A DNA stretch of 20,223 nt from JBBRVW01 sp038246545 (lineage in GTDB: Bacteria > Actinomycetota > Actinomycetes > JACCUZ01). How positions within the stretch are numbered: the first letter of the stretch is position 1; every line of letters starts with the position of its first letter. The notes under the pieces are model-generated. The model had not been told where the DNA came from. It searched no databases and saw only the letters and a list, made by a program, of their open reading frames with translations. The DNA is taken from positions 1 to 20,223 of the forward strand of contig JBBRVW010000056.1 in assembly GCA_038246545.1 (NCBI GenBank), read 5' to 3'. The position numbers and the translations under genes were made by a program. Below are positions 6,379-13,779 of the stretch, one piece after another.

Positions 6379-9356
6379 TGCCGGACGTGCGAGCCGTCGC
6401 GGGCCTTGACGACCTGCAGCTGGACGGGGACCCGCTGGCGCAGGTCGGCGACGTGGCTCACGAGCCCCACGGTACGACCGCCGTCGCGCAGCTCGTCCAG
6501 CACGCCCATCACCTCGTCGAGCGCCTCCTCGTCGAGGCTGCCGAACCCCTCGTCGACGAACAGCGTCTCGAGCAGGGTGCCCCCGGCCTCGGCCGTCACG
6601 ACGTCGGCCAGGCCGAGTGCCAGGGCCAGCGAGGCGCAGAAGCTCTCACCGCCGGACAGCGTGGCGGGGTCGCGCTCCACACCGGTCCACGCGTCGAGGA
6701 CGCGTAGGAGCAGGCCACCCCTCGTCCGGCCGGTGGCGCCCTCGGCGGTGTGCACCAGCTGGTAGCGCTGGGAGGACATCCGCAGCAGCCGCTCGCTCGC
6801 CGCGACCGCGACCTGCTCGAGCCGAGCGGCCAGCACGTAGCCGGACAGGCTCATCCGCAGCCGGTTGTCGGCGCTCTTGCCCTCGGCCAGCCGGGCCAGC
6901 GCGTCGACGGTGCGGTACCGGTCGGCGACCGGTGCCCGCTCGGTGAGGATGCCGCGCAGGGCGGCTGCGAGCCGGGTCAGCGCTGCGGCGCGCGCCGTCG
7001 AGGCACCCAGGGTGAGCGACGCCTCGGTCCGCAGGGCGTCGCCGGCCTGGGCCTCGGCCCGCAGGGCGTCGAAGTCGGGGGACGGTGACGACTCCAGCGC
7101 CGCCAGTACCGGCTCGCAGAGCTGGCCGTGGACGGCCGCGAGCTCGGCCTCGTGCCGGCGCAGGGCGTGCTCGAGCTCGGCGAGGTCCGGCTCGGCGCGG
7201 TGGTCCTGCAGCACCTGCTCGAGGGATCCGACGCCGCGCTCGCCGGCTGCGTCCTGGGCACGGGACAGGGCGCGGGCCACCTCGCGGTCGAGACGTTCCG
7301 CCGTCTCGACCTGACGTCCGAGCGCCTCGAGGTCGTCGGCCGCGCCGACCAGCCGGAGCGCGCGCGCCGCGATGGACAGGTCGTCACCGCGGGCGGCGTC
7401 GAGCGTGCTGCGCAACGCGGCGAGGCGGCCTCGCTCGTCGCCGGCCCGTTGGCGCAGGGCCCGGGCCGCCGAGTCGAGCGCGACCCGCTCACGTAGCCAG
7501 GTCTCGTGCTGCTCGCCGAACGCGGCGAGAGCCGCGGCGTCGCGGTCGCGGTCGGCTGCCAGGTCGAGCGTCCTGGCGAGCTCGTCGACGGCCCGGTCGT
7601 GCTCGGTCCGGACAGCGGCGACCGCCTCATCGCCGCCGGCGGTGGCGGTGGCCGCCGCGAGGTCGGCGTCGAGGACCGCCAGCCCGTCGCGGGCGCGAGT
7701 GAGCAGGGCCTCCGCACCGCGCACCGCCGCCTCGGCGGTGTTCTCGTCGTCGCGACTCACCGGCTCGGGTCCGGGCGCCGCCGGGGTCGGGTGCTCCCCG
7801 CTGCCGCAGACCGGGCACGGAGCGCCGTCGTGGAGCCCGGCGGCGAGCTCGGCTGCCATCCCGTCGAGCCGGGCCTGCCGCAGCCGCAGCCAGTCCTCGC
7901 GGGCGCCCAGCGCGCGGTCCACGGCTTCCCGGACCGCATCGGCCGAGCTGGCCTGCGCGACCCGGAGCTCGTCGCGGCGGACCGCGGCAGCGAGACGGCC
8001 GGATGCGGCCGCGACCGCAGCCTCGGCACCGGGGACCGCTGCGGCGGCCGACGCGCCGGCGTCGCGGGCGGCCTCCAGCGCGGAACGTCGAGCGGGGGCG
8101 GAGTCGAGGTGCGCCTGCAGCTGGTGGGCCCGGTCGTCGAGGTCGACCGCCCGTCGCTCGATGTCGTCGGTCGCGGCGGCCAGCCGGTCGGCCTCGGCCT
8201 CGTCCCTGGCGAGGGCACGGAGGCCTGCCGCCTCGCCACGCCGGTCGCGCGCCAGCGCGGTCAGGGCCGCGGGCGGTGGCATCGTGTGGTCGGGACCGGT
8301 GCCGGTGAGCGGGAGCGCCCGGGAGACCACGGCCCCCACGGCGGCCACGGCCGCCCGGGCGGCGTCGAGCTCGACCTGCACCCGGGCGACCTCGGTGACC
8401 ATCGGTACGAGCGGCGCCACCGCGCGGGCACCGGCGAGCTCCGCGGCGGCGGCGTGCAGGCTCGGAGCTGCCGACTCGAGCTCGGCGAGCCGGGACACGA
8501 GTGCGCGCCGCCGGGAGAGCGACTCGGCGACCAGCGTGGCCGCCTCCAGCTGCTCGACGACGACGTCGTGCTGCACGCCGGCGAGCTGGACCGCCGCCTG
8601 TGCGTCTGCGTGCTGCTGCCCGGCGAGGGCGAGCAGCCCCGCGACCCACGCGGTGGCCGTCTCGGGGGCGAGGTCGTCGGGCCGTTCCTCGCCGGCCGCC
8701 TCCGCGACCCGGGCGACCACGCGGTCGAGCCGGGCGTCGACGTCGGCAAGCGCCTGGAAGGCGTCCTTGCGGGCGGCGACCAGCCAGCGCTCGACGTCGG
8801 CGAAGCGCCGGGTGTCGAAGAGGCTCTCGAGCAGCTCGCGCCGCTTCTCGGCGTCGGCGCGCAGGAACTCGGCGAACTGGTTCTGGGGGAGCAGCACGAC
8901 CTGGCAGAACTGGGCGAGCCGCAGGCCGAGGAGTCGCCCGACGAGGTCACCCGTCTCGTCGAGCCGCGTGGACAACGTGGACCAGGACGAGCCCGTCAGC
9001 TCCTCGAGCAGCACCTTCGCGTGCCGCGTGACGGTGCCCGCGCCGCGCTGGCGGGGCCGCTCCCACTGCGGCGACCGGGTCAGCCGCAGCCGGCGTCCCC
9101 GCAGGGTCACCTCGAGCCGCACCTCCGGGGCGACCGCGTCGGGCGCGTGGTCGCTGCGCAACCCTCGGGCGCCGGCCCGGGTTCCCGGGACCTGTCCGTA
9201 GAGGGCGAAGCAGACGGCGTCGAGGATGCTCGTCTTGCCGGCGCCGGTGGCACCGGTGAAGAGGAACAGGCCGGCGTCGGCGAGTGCGTCGAAGTCGACC
9301 GTCTCGGTGCCGGCGAACGGGCCGAAGGCCGTGACCGCCATCCGGTGCAGCCGCAT
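6375..9356 (-). CDS. sbcC: SbcC, ATPase subunit of the SbcCD (Rad50/Mre11-type) nuclease
   Basis: This 993-residue SMC-like ATPase has Walker A GATGAGKT at 35-42, a Q-loop region LLPQNQFAEFL at 155-165 and long Ala/Arg/Glu-rich coiled-coil arms. The zinc-hook CPVC is at 514-517, at the middle of the chain, followed by the returning coil. The ABC signature LSGGES is at 900-905, Walker B LFVDEGFG near 932-939, and the H-loop SHVADL near 968. It binds DNA ends with SbcD and opens hairpins and blocked ends. The ATG start overlaps the sbcD stop by one base (TGATG), and the stop overlaps the HAD gene start. The length is normal for the family. Confidence 0.96.
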   Translation of the reverse strand: MRLHRMAVTAFGPFAGTETVDFDALADAGLFLFTGATGAGKTSILDAVCFALYGQVPGTRAGARGLRSDHAPDAVAPEVRLEVTLRGRRLRLTRSPQWERPRQRGAGTVTRHAKVLLEELTGSSWSTLSTRLDETGDLVGRLLGLRLAQFCQVVLLPQNQFAEFLRADAEKRRELLESLFDTRRFADVERWLVAARKDAFQALADVDARLDRVVARVAEAAGEERPDDLAPETATAWVAGLLALAGQQHADAQAAVQLAGVQHDVVVEQLEAATLVAESLSRRRALVSRLAELESAAPSLHAAAAELAGARAVAPLVPMVTEVARVQVELDAARAAVAAVGAVVSRALPLTGTGPDHTMPPPAALTALARDRRGEAAGLRALARDEAEADRLAAATDDIERRAVDLDDRAHQLQAHLDSAPARRSALEAARDAGASAAAAVPGAEAAVAAASGRLAAAVRRDELRVAQASSADAVREAVDRALGAREDWLRLRQARLDGMAAELAAGLHDGAPCPVCGSGEHPTPAAPGPEPVSRDDENTAEAAVRGAEALLTRARDGLAVLDADLAAATATAGGDEAVAAVRTEHDRAVDELARTLDLAADRDRDAAALAAFGEQHETWLRERVALDSAARALRQRAGDERGRLAALRSTLDAARGDDLSIAARALRLVGAADDLEALGRQVETAERLDREVARALSRAQDAAGERGVGSLEQVLQDHRAEPDLAELEHALRRHEAELAAVHGQLCEPVLAALESSPSPDFDALRAEAQAGDALRTEASLTLGASTARAAALTRLAAALRGILTERAPVADRYRTVDALARLAEGKSADNRLRMSLSGYVLAARLEQVAVAASERLLRMSSQRYQLVHTAEGATGRTRGGLLLRVLDAWTGVERDPATLSGGESFCASLALALGLADVVTAEAGGTLLETLFVDEGFGSLDEEALDEVMGVLDELRDGGRTVGLVSHVADLRQRVPVQLQVVKARDGSHVRQ

Positions 9357-10507
9357 CAGCGGGCCGCCTCGAGCCGGCGGGCGTCCTCGAGGGCCTCGGC
9401 CATGAGCAGGGCCTCGGCCGGCTCCTGTGGGCTGCGCACGTGCGCGACGAAGTCAGCGGCGATCTCGAGGTCGCTGCGGCCGCGGACCCGGGCGGCGTAC
9501 GACGACTGGCCGTCGTCGGCGGTGCCGTCGGGTGCGAAGGCGAGCACCAGCACGTGCGGGAATCGCCGGCGCAGGCGCTCCATCGGGTCGCGTGGCCGGA
9601 CCGGGTCGGTAAGGGTGACCTGGAGGTAGTGCCCGGAGTACGCCGACCAGCGGGCCTGGGTGAGCAGGTCGTCGAGGCGCCCGGCGACCCGGGCCAGGGG
9701 CCGCGCGACCGGCGTGGGCACCGGCTGGACCCGTGGCGGGCGGCCGGGCTCGGGGTGCAGGTCGACCAGCAGGACCTGCTTGGTCTGGTGCTCCTCGGAG
9801 AACGAGTAGGGGAGGGGTGAGCCGCTGTAGCGGACCCGGTCGGCCAGCCGTTGGGCCCCGTGCAGGTGGCCGAGCGCGGCGTAGTCGACCCCGGTGAAGG
9901 TGCCCAGCGGGACGGCGGCGGCGCCGCCGACGGTGATGTCGCGCTCGCTGTCGCTGGGCTCGCCGCCGGTCACGAACGCGTGCGCGAGCAGCACCGACCG
10001 GGTGCCCGGACGGGCCGCGAGGTCGGCCCGCACCCGGCCCAGCGCGGCGGACAGGACCGCGGCATGGCTGCGTTCGACGCAGCCGAGCTCGAGCCGGACG
10101 GCATCGGGCTCGAGGTAGGGGACTGCGTAGACCGCGACCGGGCCGTCGGCGTCGTCGAGCAGCACCGGGACGTGAGCGCCGGCGACGTCGGTGCGCAGGT
10201 GGATGCCGGCCCGGTCGATGAGGGACGACCCGAAGCCCAGCCGACGCGCCGAGTCGTGGTTGCCGCTGATGAGCACGACGCGGGCGCGGGTGGCGGCCAG
10301 CCGGGCGAGCGCATCGTCGACGAGGGCCACGGCGTCGACCGCGGGCAACGCCCGGTCGTAGACGTCGCCGGCGACCACGACGGCATCGACCCGTTCCTCG
10401 CGGACGGTCTCGACGAGGTGGTCGACGAACCGGGCCTGGGTGCCGAGCAGGTCCTCGCGGTGGAAGGACCGGCCCAGGTGCCAGTCGGAGGTGTGGAGCA
10501 GGCGCAC
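9356..10507 (-). CDS. sbcD: SbcD, Mre11-type exonuclease subunit
   Basis: This 383-residue calcineurin-like nuclease has the metal-binding motifs in order: DWHLG (8-12), GDVYDR (47-52), GNHD (82-85), the distal His176 in LLAHAF, and GHLHG (213-217). The open frame extends upstream to 10684, but homology begins at VRLLHTSDWHLG, so the GTG at 10507 is the start. No Shine-Dalgarno precedes it. Instead a TACCGT -10 box lies 6 bases upstream, which fits a leaderless transcript beginning at the GTG. It forms an operon with sbcC and the HAD gene. Confidence 0.95.
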   Translation of the reverse strand: MRLLHTSDWHLGRSFHREDLLGTQARFVDHLVETVREERVDAVVVAGDVYDRALPAVDAVALVDDALARLAATRARVVLISGNHDSARRLGFGSSLIDRAGIHLRTDVAGAHVPVLLDDADGPVAVYAVPYLEPDAVRLELGCVERSHAAVLSAALGRVRADLAARPGTRSVLLAHAFVTGGEPSDSERDITVGGAAAVPLGTFTGVDYAALGHLHGAQRLADRVRYSGSPLPYSFSEEHQTKQVLLVDLHPEPGRPPRVQPVPTPVARPLARVAGRLDDLLTQARWSAYSGHYLQVTLTDPVRPRDPMERLRRRFPHVLVLAFAPDGTADDGQSSYAARVRGRSDLEIAADFVAHVRSPQEPAEALLMAEALEDARRLEAAR

Positions 10508-10513
10508 ACGAGG

Positions 10514-10519
10514 ACGGTA
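10514..10519 (-). promoter_or_regulatory. -10 element for a leaderless sbcDC transcript
   Basis: On the minus strand TACCGT (10519-10514, TAnnnT type) is separated by 6 bases from the sbcD GTG at 10507. This is the actinobacterial geometry in which the transcript starts on the initiation codon. No convincing -35 box was found. Confidence 0.5.
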
Positions 10520-10645
10520 GGTCGAGCCCTGGACAGAACCCGGGAAGGCACGCGGGGGGCGGCCCGCCGGCCCGGTCCCACGCGGCGGCGACCTGTCAGT
10601 TCCCGGCGTCGCCGAGACGGATCTCGCCGGGTGCCACGGGGTCGT

Positions 10646-10657
10646 GACAAGGTTGTC
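10646..10657 (+). promoter_or_regulatory. Inverted repeat upstream of the GCS2-like ligase gene
   Basis: GACAA (10646-10650) and TTGTC (10653-10657) are perfect inverted arms separated by GG, 28 bases upstream of the ATG at 10685. It lies in the 177-base divergent region between sbcD and the ligase gene, a suitable place for an operator. The arms are short, so chance is possible. Confidence 0.3.
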
Positions 10658-10684
10658 CCAGGTGAGCCCGGGAAGGGGCGGCAC

Positions 10685-12157
10685 ATGGGGCAGGACGTTG
10701 CCAGCAGGCAGTTCACGCGTGAGGACCGGCAGCGCTACCGGCAGAAGGTGAAGCGCTGCCTCGACGTGTTCGCCCGGATGCTCGCCGAGTCACGGTTCGA
10801 CGCCGAGCGCAAGAGCATGGGTCTCGAGATCGAGCTCAACCTCACCGACGCCGCGGGTGACCCGGCGATGGCCAACGAGAAGGTTCTCGGCCGAATGGCC
10901 GACCCGGACTTCCAGACCGAGCTTGCGCAGTTCAACATCGAGATCAACATCCCGCCGAGGCTGCTCGACGGGCCGGTGTTCGCCGAGCTCGAGGAGGCCG
11001 TGCGAGCCAGCCTGAACCACGCCGACGACGTCGCCAACGAGGAGGGCGCCGACGTCGTGATGATCGGGATCCTGCCGACCGTGCGCGCCGAGCACCTGAC
11101 CGAGGAGACGTTCTCGGCCAACCCCCGCTACAAGCTGCTCAACGAGCAGGTGTTCGCCGCCCGCGGGGAGGACATCCACCTGTCCATCGACGGCGTCGAG
11201 CGCATCTCGGCGTACGCCGACAGCATCGCGCCCGAGGCGGCGTGCACGAGTCTCCAGCTGCACCTCCAGGTCAACCCCGAGACGTTCGCCGCCCACTGGA
11301 ACGCCTCCCAGGCGATCGCCGGCGTCCAGCTCGCGCTGGCCGCGAACTCGCCGTTCTTCTTCGGCAAGGAGCTCTGGCGCGAGACCCGGATCGCGCTGTT
11401 CGAGCAGGCCGCCGATACCCGCTCCGACGAGCTGAAGGCCCAGGGCGTGCGGCCGCGTGTGTGGTTCGGTGAGCGCTGGATCACCTCGATCTTCGACCTG
11501 TTCGAGGAGAACGTCCGCTACTTCCCGTCGCTGCTGCCCATCGTCGACGACGAGGACCCGCTCGAGGTCCTCGATCGCGGCGACATCCCCAAGCTCGGCG
11601 AGCTGCGGCTGCACAACGGCACGATCTACCGCTGGAACCGGCCGGTCTACGACGTGGTGCGCGGGCGTCCGCACCTGCGGGTAGAGAACCGCTGCCTGCC
11701 GGCCGGCCCGACCGTGGTCGACGTGCTGGCCAACGCCGCCTTCTACTACGGGCTGGTCAAGGTGATGGCCGAGCAGGACCGGCCGGTGTGGTCGCAGATG
11801 TCGTTCTCGGCCGCGGAGGAGAACTTCCACGCCGGGGCCAAGCAAGGTATCGACGCGCGGATCTACTGGCCGGGTATCGGCGAGGTGCCCGTCACCGAGC
11901 TCGTGCTGCGGCACCTGCTGCCGATGGCGCACCGCGGTCTGGAGGAGTGGGGGATCGCGTCGGCGGACAAGGACCGGCTGCTGGGTGTCGTCGAGCAGCG
12001 CTGCCTCAGGGGCGTCAACGGGGCGAGCTGGCAGGCGGCCGAGTTCCACCGGCTGTTCGACCGGCACGACCGTCCCGACGCCCTGCGCGAGATGATGCGC
12101 GGGTACGTCGAGCACATGCACGCGAACGAGCCGGTGCACACCTGGCCGGTGGGCTGA
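10685..12157 (+). CDS. GCS2-like glutamate-cysteine ligase family protein (carboxylate-amine ligase)
   Basis: This 490-residue protein has the glutamine-synthetase-like ligase core of the GCS2 family. The acidic strand KSMGLEIELNL (43-53) and QFNIEINIPPR (82-92) carry the likely Mg-ATP glutamates. Downstream conserved text includes TSLQLHLQVNP, LRVENRCLPAGPTVVD and NFHAGAKQGIDARI. The ATG at 10685 follows a GGAAGGGG stretch. Such proteins join an amino compound to a carboxylate, using ATP. Actinobacteria mostly use mycothiol, not glutathione, so glutamate-cysteine ligation is not assured and the true substrate is unknown. It is monocistronic here, about 1.6 kb from an ATP-grasp ligase gene that may serve the same pathway (inference). 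Confidence 0.82.
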   Translation: MGQDVASRQFTREDRQRYRQKVKRCLDVFARMLAESRFDAERKSMGLEIELNLTDAAGDPAMANEKVLGRMADPDFQTELAQFNIEINIPPRLLDGPVFAELEEAVRASLNHADDVANEEGADVVMIGILPTVRAEHLTEETFSANPRYKLLNEQVFAARGEDIHLSIDGVERISAYADSIAPEAACTSLQLHLQVNPETFAAHWNASQAIAGVQLALAANSPFFFGKELWRETRIALFEQAADTRSDELKAQGVRPRVWFGERWITSIFDLFEENVRYFPSLLPIVDDEDPLEVLDRGDIPKLGELRLHNGTIYRWNRPVYDVVRGRPHLRVENRCLPAGPTVVDVLANAAFYYGLVKVMAEQDRPVWSQMSFSAAEENFHAGAKQGIDARIYWPGIGEVPVTELVLRHLLPMAHRGLEEWGIASADKDRLLGVVEQRCLRGVNGASWQAAEFHRLFDRHDRPDALREMMRGYVEHMHANEPVHTWPVG

Positions 12158-12212
12158 GCCGCCCGCTCGCGACCCGAGGTGCGCACGCTGTGTGACGTCG
12201 TTTGCGGCTGAG

Positions 12213-12233
12213 AGTCATTGGTCCGAGATGACT
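12213..12233 (+). promoter_or_regulatory. Small inverted repeat upstream of the LamG gene
   Basis: AGTCAT (12213-12218) and ATGACT (12228-12233) form a perfect 6-base inverted repeat with a 9-base spacer. It lies in the 204-base gap before the LamG gene. This patch is also the least GC-rich part of the gap. It could be an operator or promoter-proximal site; no clear -35/-10 pair was found. Confidence 0.25.
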
Positions 12234-12361
12234 ATGGAGCCGGGCGCCCGGCTCGCCACAATGGGGGTGGTGTCCCTCGGGGCATCGACCGCCCGGGGAC
12301 CGTTCGGCCGAGCGTGGCGGGGCGGTGGTCACCGGGGAGACGCGCGCAAGGGGGAGCCGAG

Positions 12362-13027
12362 ATGCGCAGCAACCGAGTCGTCGTCGCTGTGAGCCTGGTC
12401 GTCGGGGTCTTCCTGCAGGTGGGGGTGGCCCGGGCAGCGTCGTACTCCGCCGTGTGGCACATGGACGACACCGGTACGACGATGGCCGACAGCACGGGCC
12501 ACGGCCTGTCGGGGACGCTGACCAACGTCACGGTCGGAGCGCCCGGCGCGCTGGGCACCGCATTCCAGTTCCGGACCCGGCCCGCCTCCGTCAAGGTCGC
12601 CAGCTCGCCGCTGCTGAACCCCGGCTCCGGCGCCTTCACCGTGACCGCGCGGGTGCGCTTCACGGTACGGCCGAGCACGGCCGTCGGCGACTACGACCTG
12701 GTCCGCAAGGGGCTGGCCGCGACCAAGGGCGGCGACTGGAAGGTCGAGATCCTGCCGACCGGATACGCGTTCTGTCTCTTCCGCGGGTCGGCCGGGACCG
12801 TCAGCATCAAGCACGGCCCGAACCTCGCGGACAACCGGTGGCACACCATCGCCTGCCGCCGGTCCGGGAGCACCGTGCGGCTGACCGTCGACGGCTCGTC
12901 CTGGACCGCGTCGGGGAGCACGGGAACGATCGCCAACACCTCGGCCGTGCTGCTCGGCGCCAAGGGGTCCGGCGGCGAGGACCAGTACGCCGGCCTCATG
13001 GACGAGGTCAGCGTCTCGACGGGATAA
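12362..13027 (+). CDS. Secreted LamG / concanavalin A-like lectin domain protein
   Basis: This 221-residue protein has a Sec signal peptide (MRSNR, then a hydrophobic stretch 6-21, cleavage after ARA at about residue 25). A single LamG-type jelly-roll domain fills the rest: YSAVWHMDD at 28-36, the DSTGHGLSGTL turn at 43-53, FTVTARVRF at 92-100, NRWHTIACRRSGSTVRLTVDG at 158-178, and GLMDEVSVS ending at 219. Cys138 and Cys165 could form the usual disulfide. The ATG at 12362 follows a GGGGGAG Shine-Dalgarno. It has no catalytic or cell-wall-anchor domain, so it is probably a small carbohydrate- or surface-binding secreted protein. The ligand is unknown. Confidence 0.85.
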   Translation: MRSNRVVVAVSLVVGVFLQVGVARAASYSAVWHMDDTGTTMADSTGHGLSGTLTNVTVGAPGALGTAFQFRTRPASVKVASSPLLNPGSGAFTVTARVRFTVRPSTAVGDYDLVRKGLAATKGGDWKVEILPTGYAFCLFRGSAGTVSIKHGPNLADNRWHTIACRRSGSTVRLTVDGSSWTASGSTGTIANTSAVLLGAKGSGGEDQYAGLMDEVSVSTG

Positions 13028-13042
13028 CGGTCGGGCACCGTT

Positions 13043-13081
13043 CCGCTCGACCCGGCAGTCGCGCCCTAGGCCGTCGAGCGG
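13043..13081. terminator. Hairpin between two convergent genes
   Basis: CCGCTCGAC (13043-13051) is perfectly complementary to GTCGAGCGG (13073-13081), with a 21-nt loop. It lies in the 60-base gap between the convergent LamG and LSm-like genes, so it could serve as a bidirectional terminator. The right arm falls inside a tandem repeat. The loop is long and there is no U-tract. Confidence 0.4.
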
Positions 13082-13106
13082 CCCGCCCTAGGCCGTCGAC
13101 CGGCCC
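13063..13106. repeat. Tandem duplication of a 22-bp unit
   Basis: Two adjacent 22-base copies (13063-13084 and 13085-13106) start GCCCTAGGCCGTCGA and differ at one position (G13078 versus C13100). The second copy contains the last codons and the TAG stop (13088-13090) of the minus-strand small gene, so the duplication copied that stop into the intergenic gap. Confidence 0.85.
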
Positions 13107-13363
13107 GCGCCCGGGTGCGACTCGATCTGCAGCAGGTCCTGGCGCGCCATCGACACGCTGACCACGTGCTCGCGGCTCACGACGTGGGCGCGAGCGCCGG
13201 GGGAGTCGTCCTCGAGCAGCACCAGGCAGAACCGGTCCAGCGCCCCGACGGTGACCCCGGCCAGCAGCCGGCCGCCTGTGGTGGCCACGTCGATCCGTAC
13301 CCCGTGCTGCTGCGCGTGGTCGAGTGCCAGCCCGATGGTGAGCACGGTGCTGCTGCGGTCCAT
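13088..13363 (-). CDS. Small protein with an Sm/LSm-like pattern, function unknown
   Basis: This 91-residue protein matches no family I can name firmly. Residues 21-51 (GVRIDVATTGGRLLAGVTVG, then ALDRFCLVLLE) followed by HVVSREHVVSVSM at 60-72 resemble the Sm1 and Sm2 strands of Hfq/LSm folds. The shared pattern is a small beta-strand, G-x-L-x-G, an acidic residue with Phe, a Leu/Val strand, then a short H-V-x-S-V strand. An N-terminal helix (TVLTIGLALDHAQQHG) also fits that fold. The ATG at 13363 is preferred; an in-frame GTG at 13381 would add six residues, and neither has a good ribosome site. The stop codon lies inside a 22-bp tandem duplication. Confidence 0.6.
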   Translation of the reverse strand: MDRSSTVLTIGLALDHAQQHGVRIDVATTGGRLLAGVTVGALDRFCLVLLEDDSPGARAHVVSREHVVSVSMARQDLLQIESHPGAGRSTA

Positions 13364-13456
13364 CCCCGGATTCTCGGGCACAGGGGCGGCTGGCTGAGAG
13401 CGCCGCGCCGGAGCGAGCCGTCCGGACGAGCCCGGGTGGGTGACGGACCGGGCGGT

Positions 13457-13774
13457 TCACGGCTTCTGGAGCGGTGCGGTCAGCGCCGGCGGCGGAACGC
13501 GGGCGCCAGGAGAAGGGGCCTGCTCGCCCCACCTCTCCCACGTCTGCTCGGCGGCCCGCGCGGCCACCCACCTCCACGGGGCCAGTCGCGGGTCGGTGCC
13601 GGCGGCGACCCGGGACAGCCGGTGATGGACCACGGCACGTCGGCTCGGGGAGGGGCGGAGCGTCGAGCGCGAGCTGCCACCGAGGTCCGCCGGAGCGGTC
13701 AGCACGGCTGCGTCGCCGATGGTCGCGGACAGCGCCTCCTGCGCCGCGGCGAGGACGGCCGCCGTGTCCGCCAC
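13457..13774 (-). pseudogene. Apparent internally deleted phosphotransferase (APH-like) remnant
   Basis: This 105-residue frame has a GTG start 5 bases beyond the ATP-grasp stop, in the same transcription unit. Residues 1-37 (VADTAAVLAAAQEALSATIG, then DAAVLTAPADLGGSSRST) look like the N-lobe start of aminoglycoside/choline-kinase-like phosphotransferases, where LGGSxRST leads into the nucleotide-binding strand. The remainder (VVHHRLSRVAAGTDPRLAPW onward) resembles the C-terminal helix and tail of such proteins. The central 200 or so residues with the catalytic loop and Mg site are absent. I infer an in-frame internal deletion. A genuine small protein in an operon is the alternative. Confidence 0.5.
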
Positions 13775-13779
13775 CCCGG

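Noticed and set aside
4798..6765. 655-residue plus-strand frame spanning rskA, sigK, the HAD gene and the sbcC 3' end
   Set aside because: It is antisense to four well-supported genes and crosses their boundaries, so it cannot be a real gene alongside them.
7506..9629. Long plus-strand open frames (up to 707 residues) antisense to sbcC and the sbcD end
   Set aside because: They mirror the strongly biased third positions of sbcC. The translations are low-complexity and carry no recognisable motif, whereas sbcC has all its ATPase motifs and zinc hook.
10790..12139. 449-residue minus-strand open frame antisense to the GCS2-like ligase gene
   Set aside because: It is rich in His/Val/Gly/Arg with no domain match. 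The plus-strand protein is coherent over its full length.
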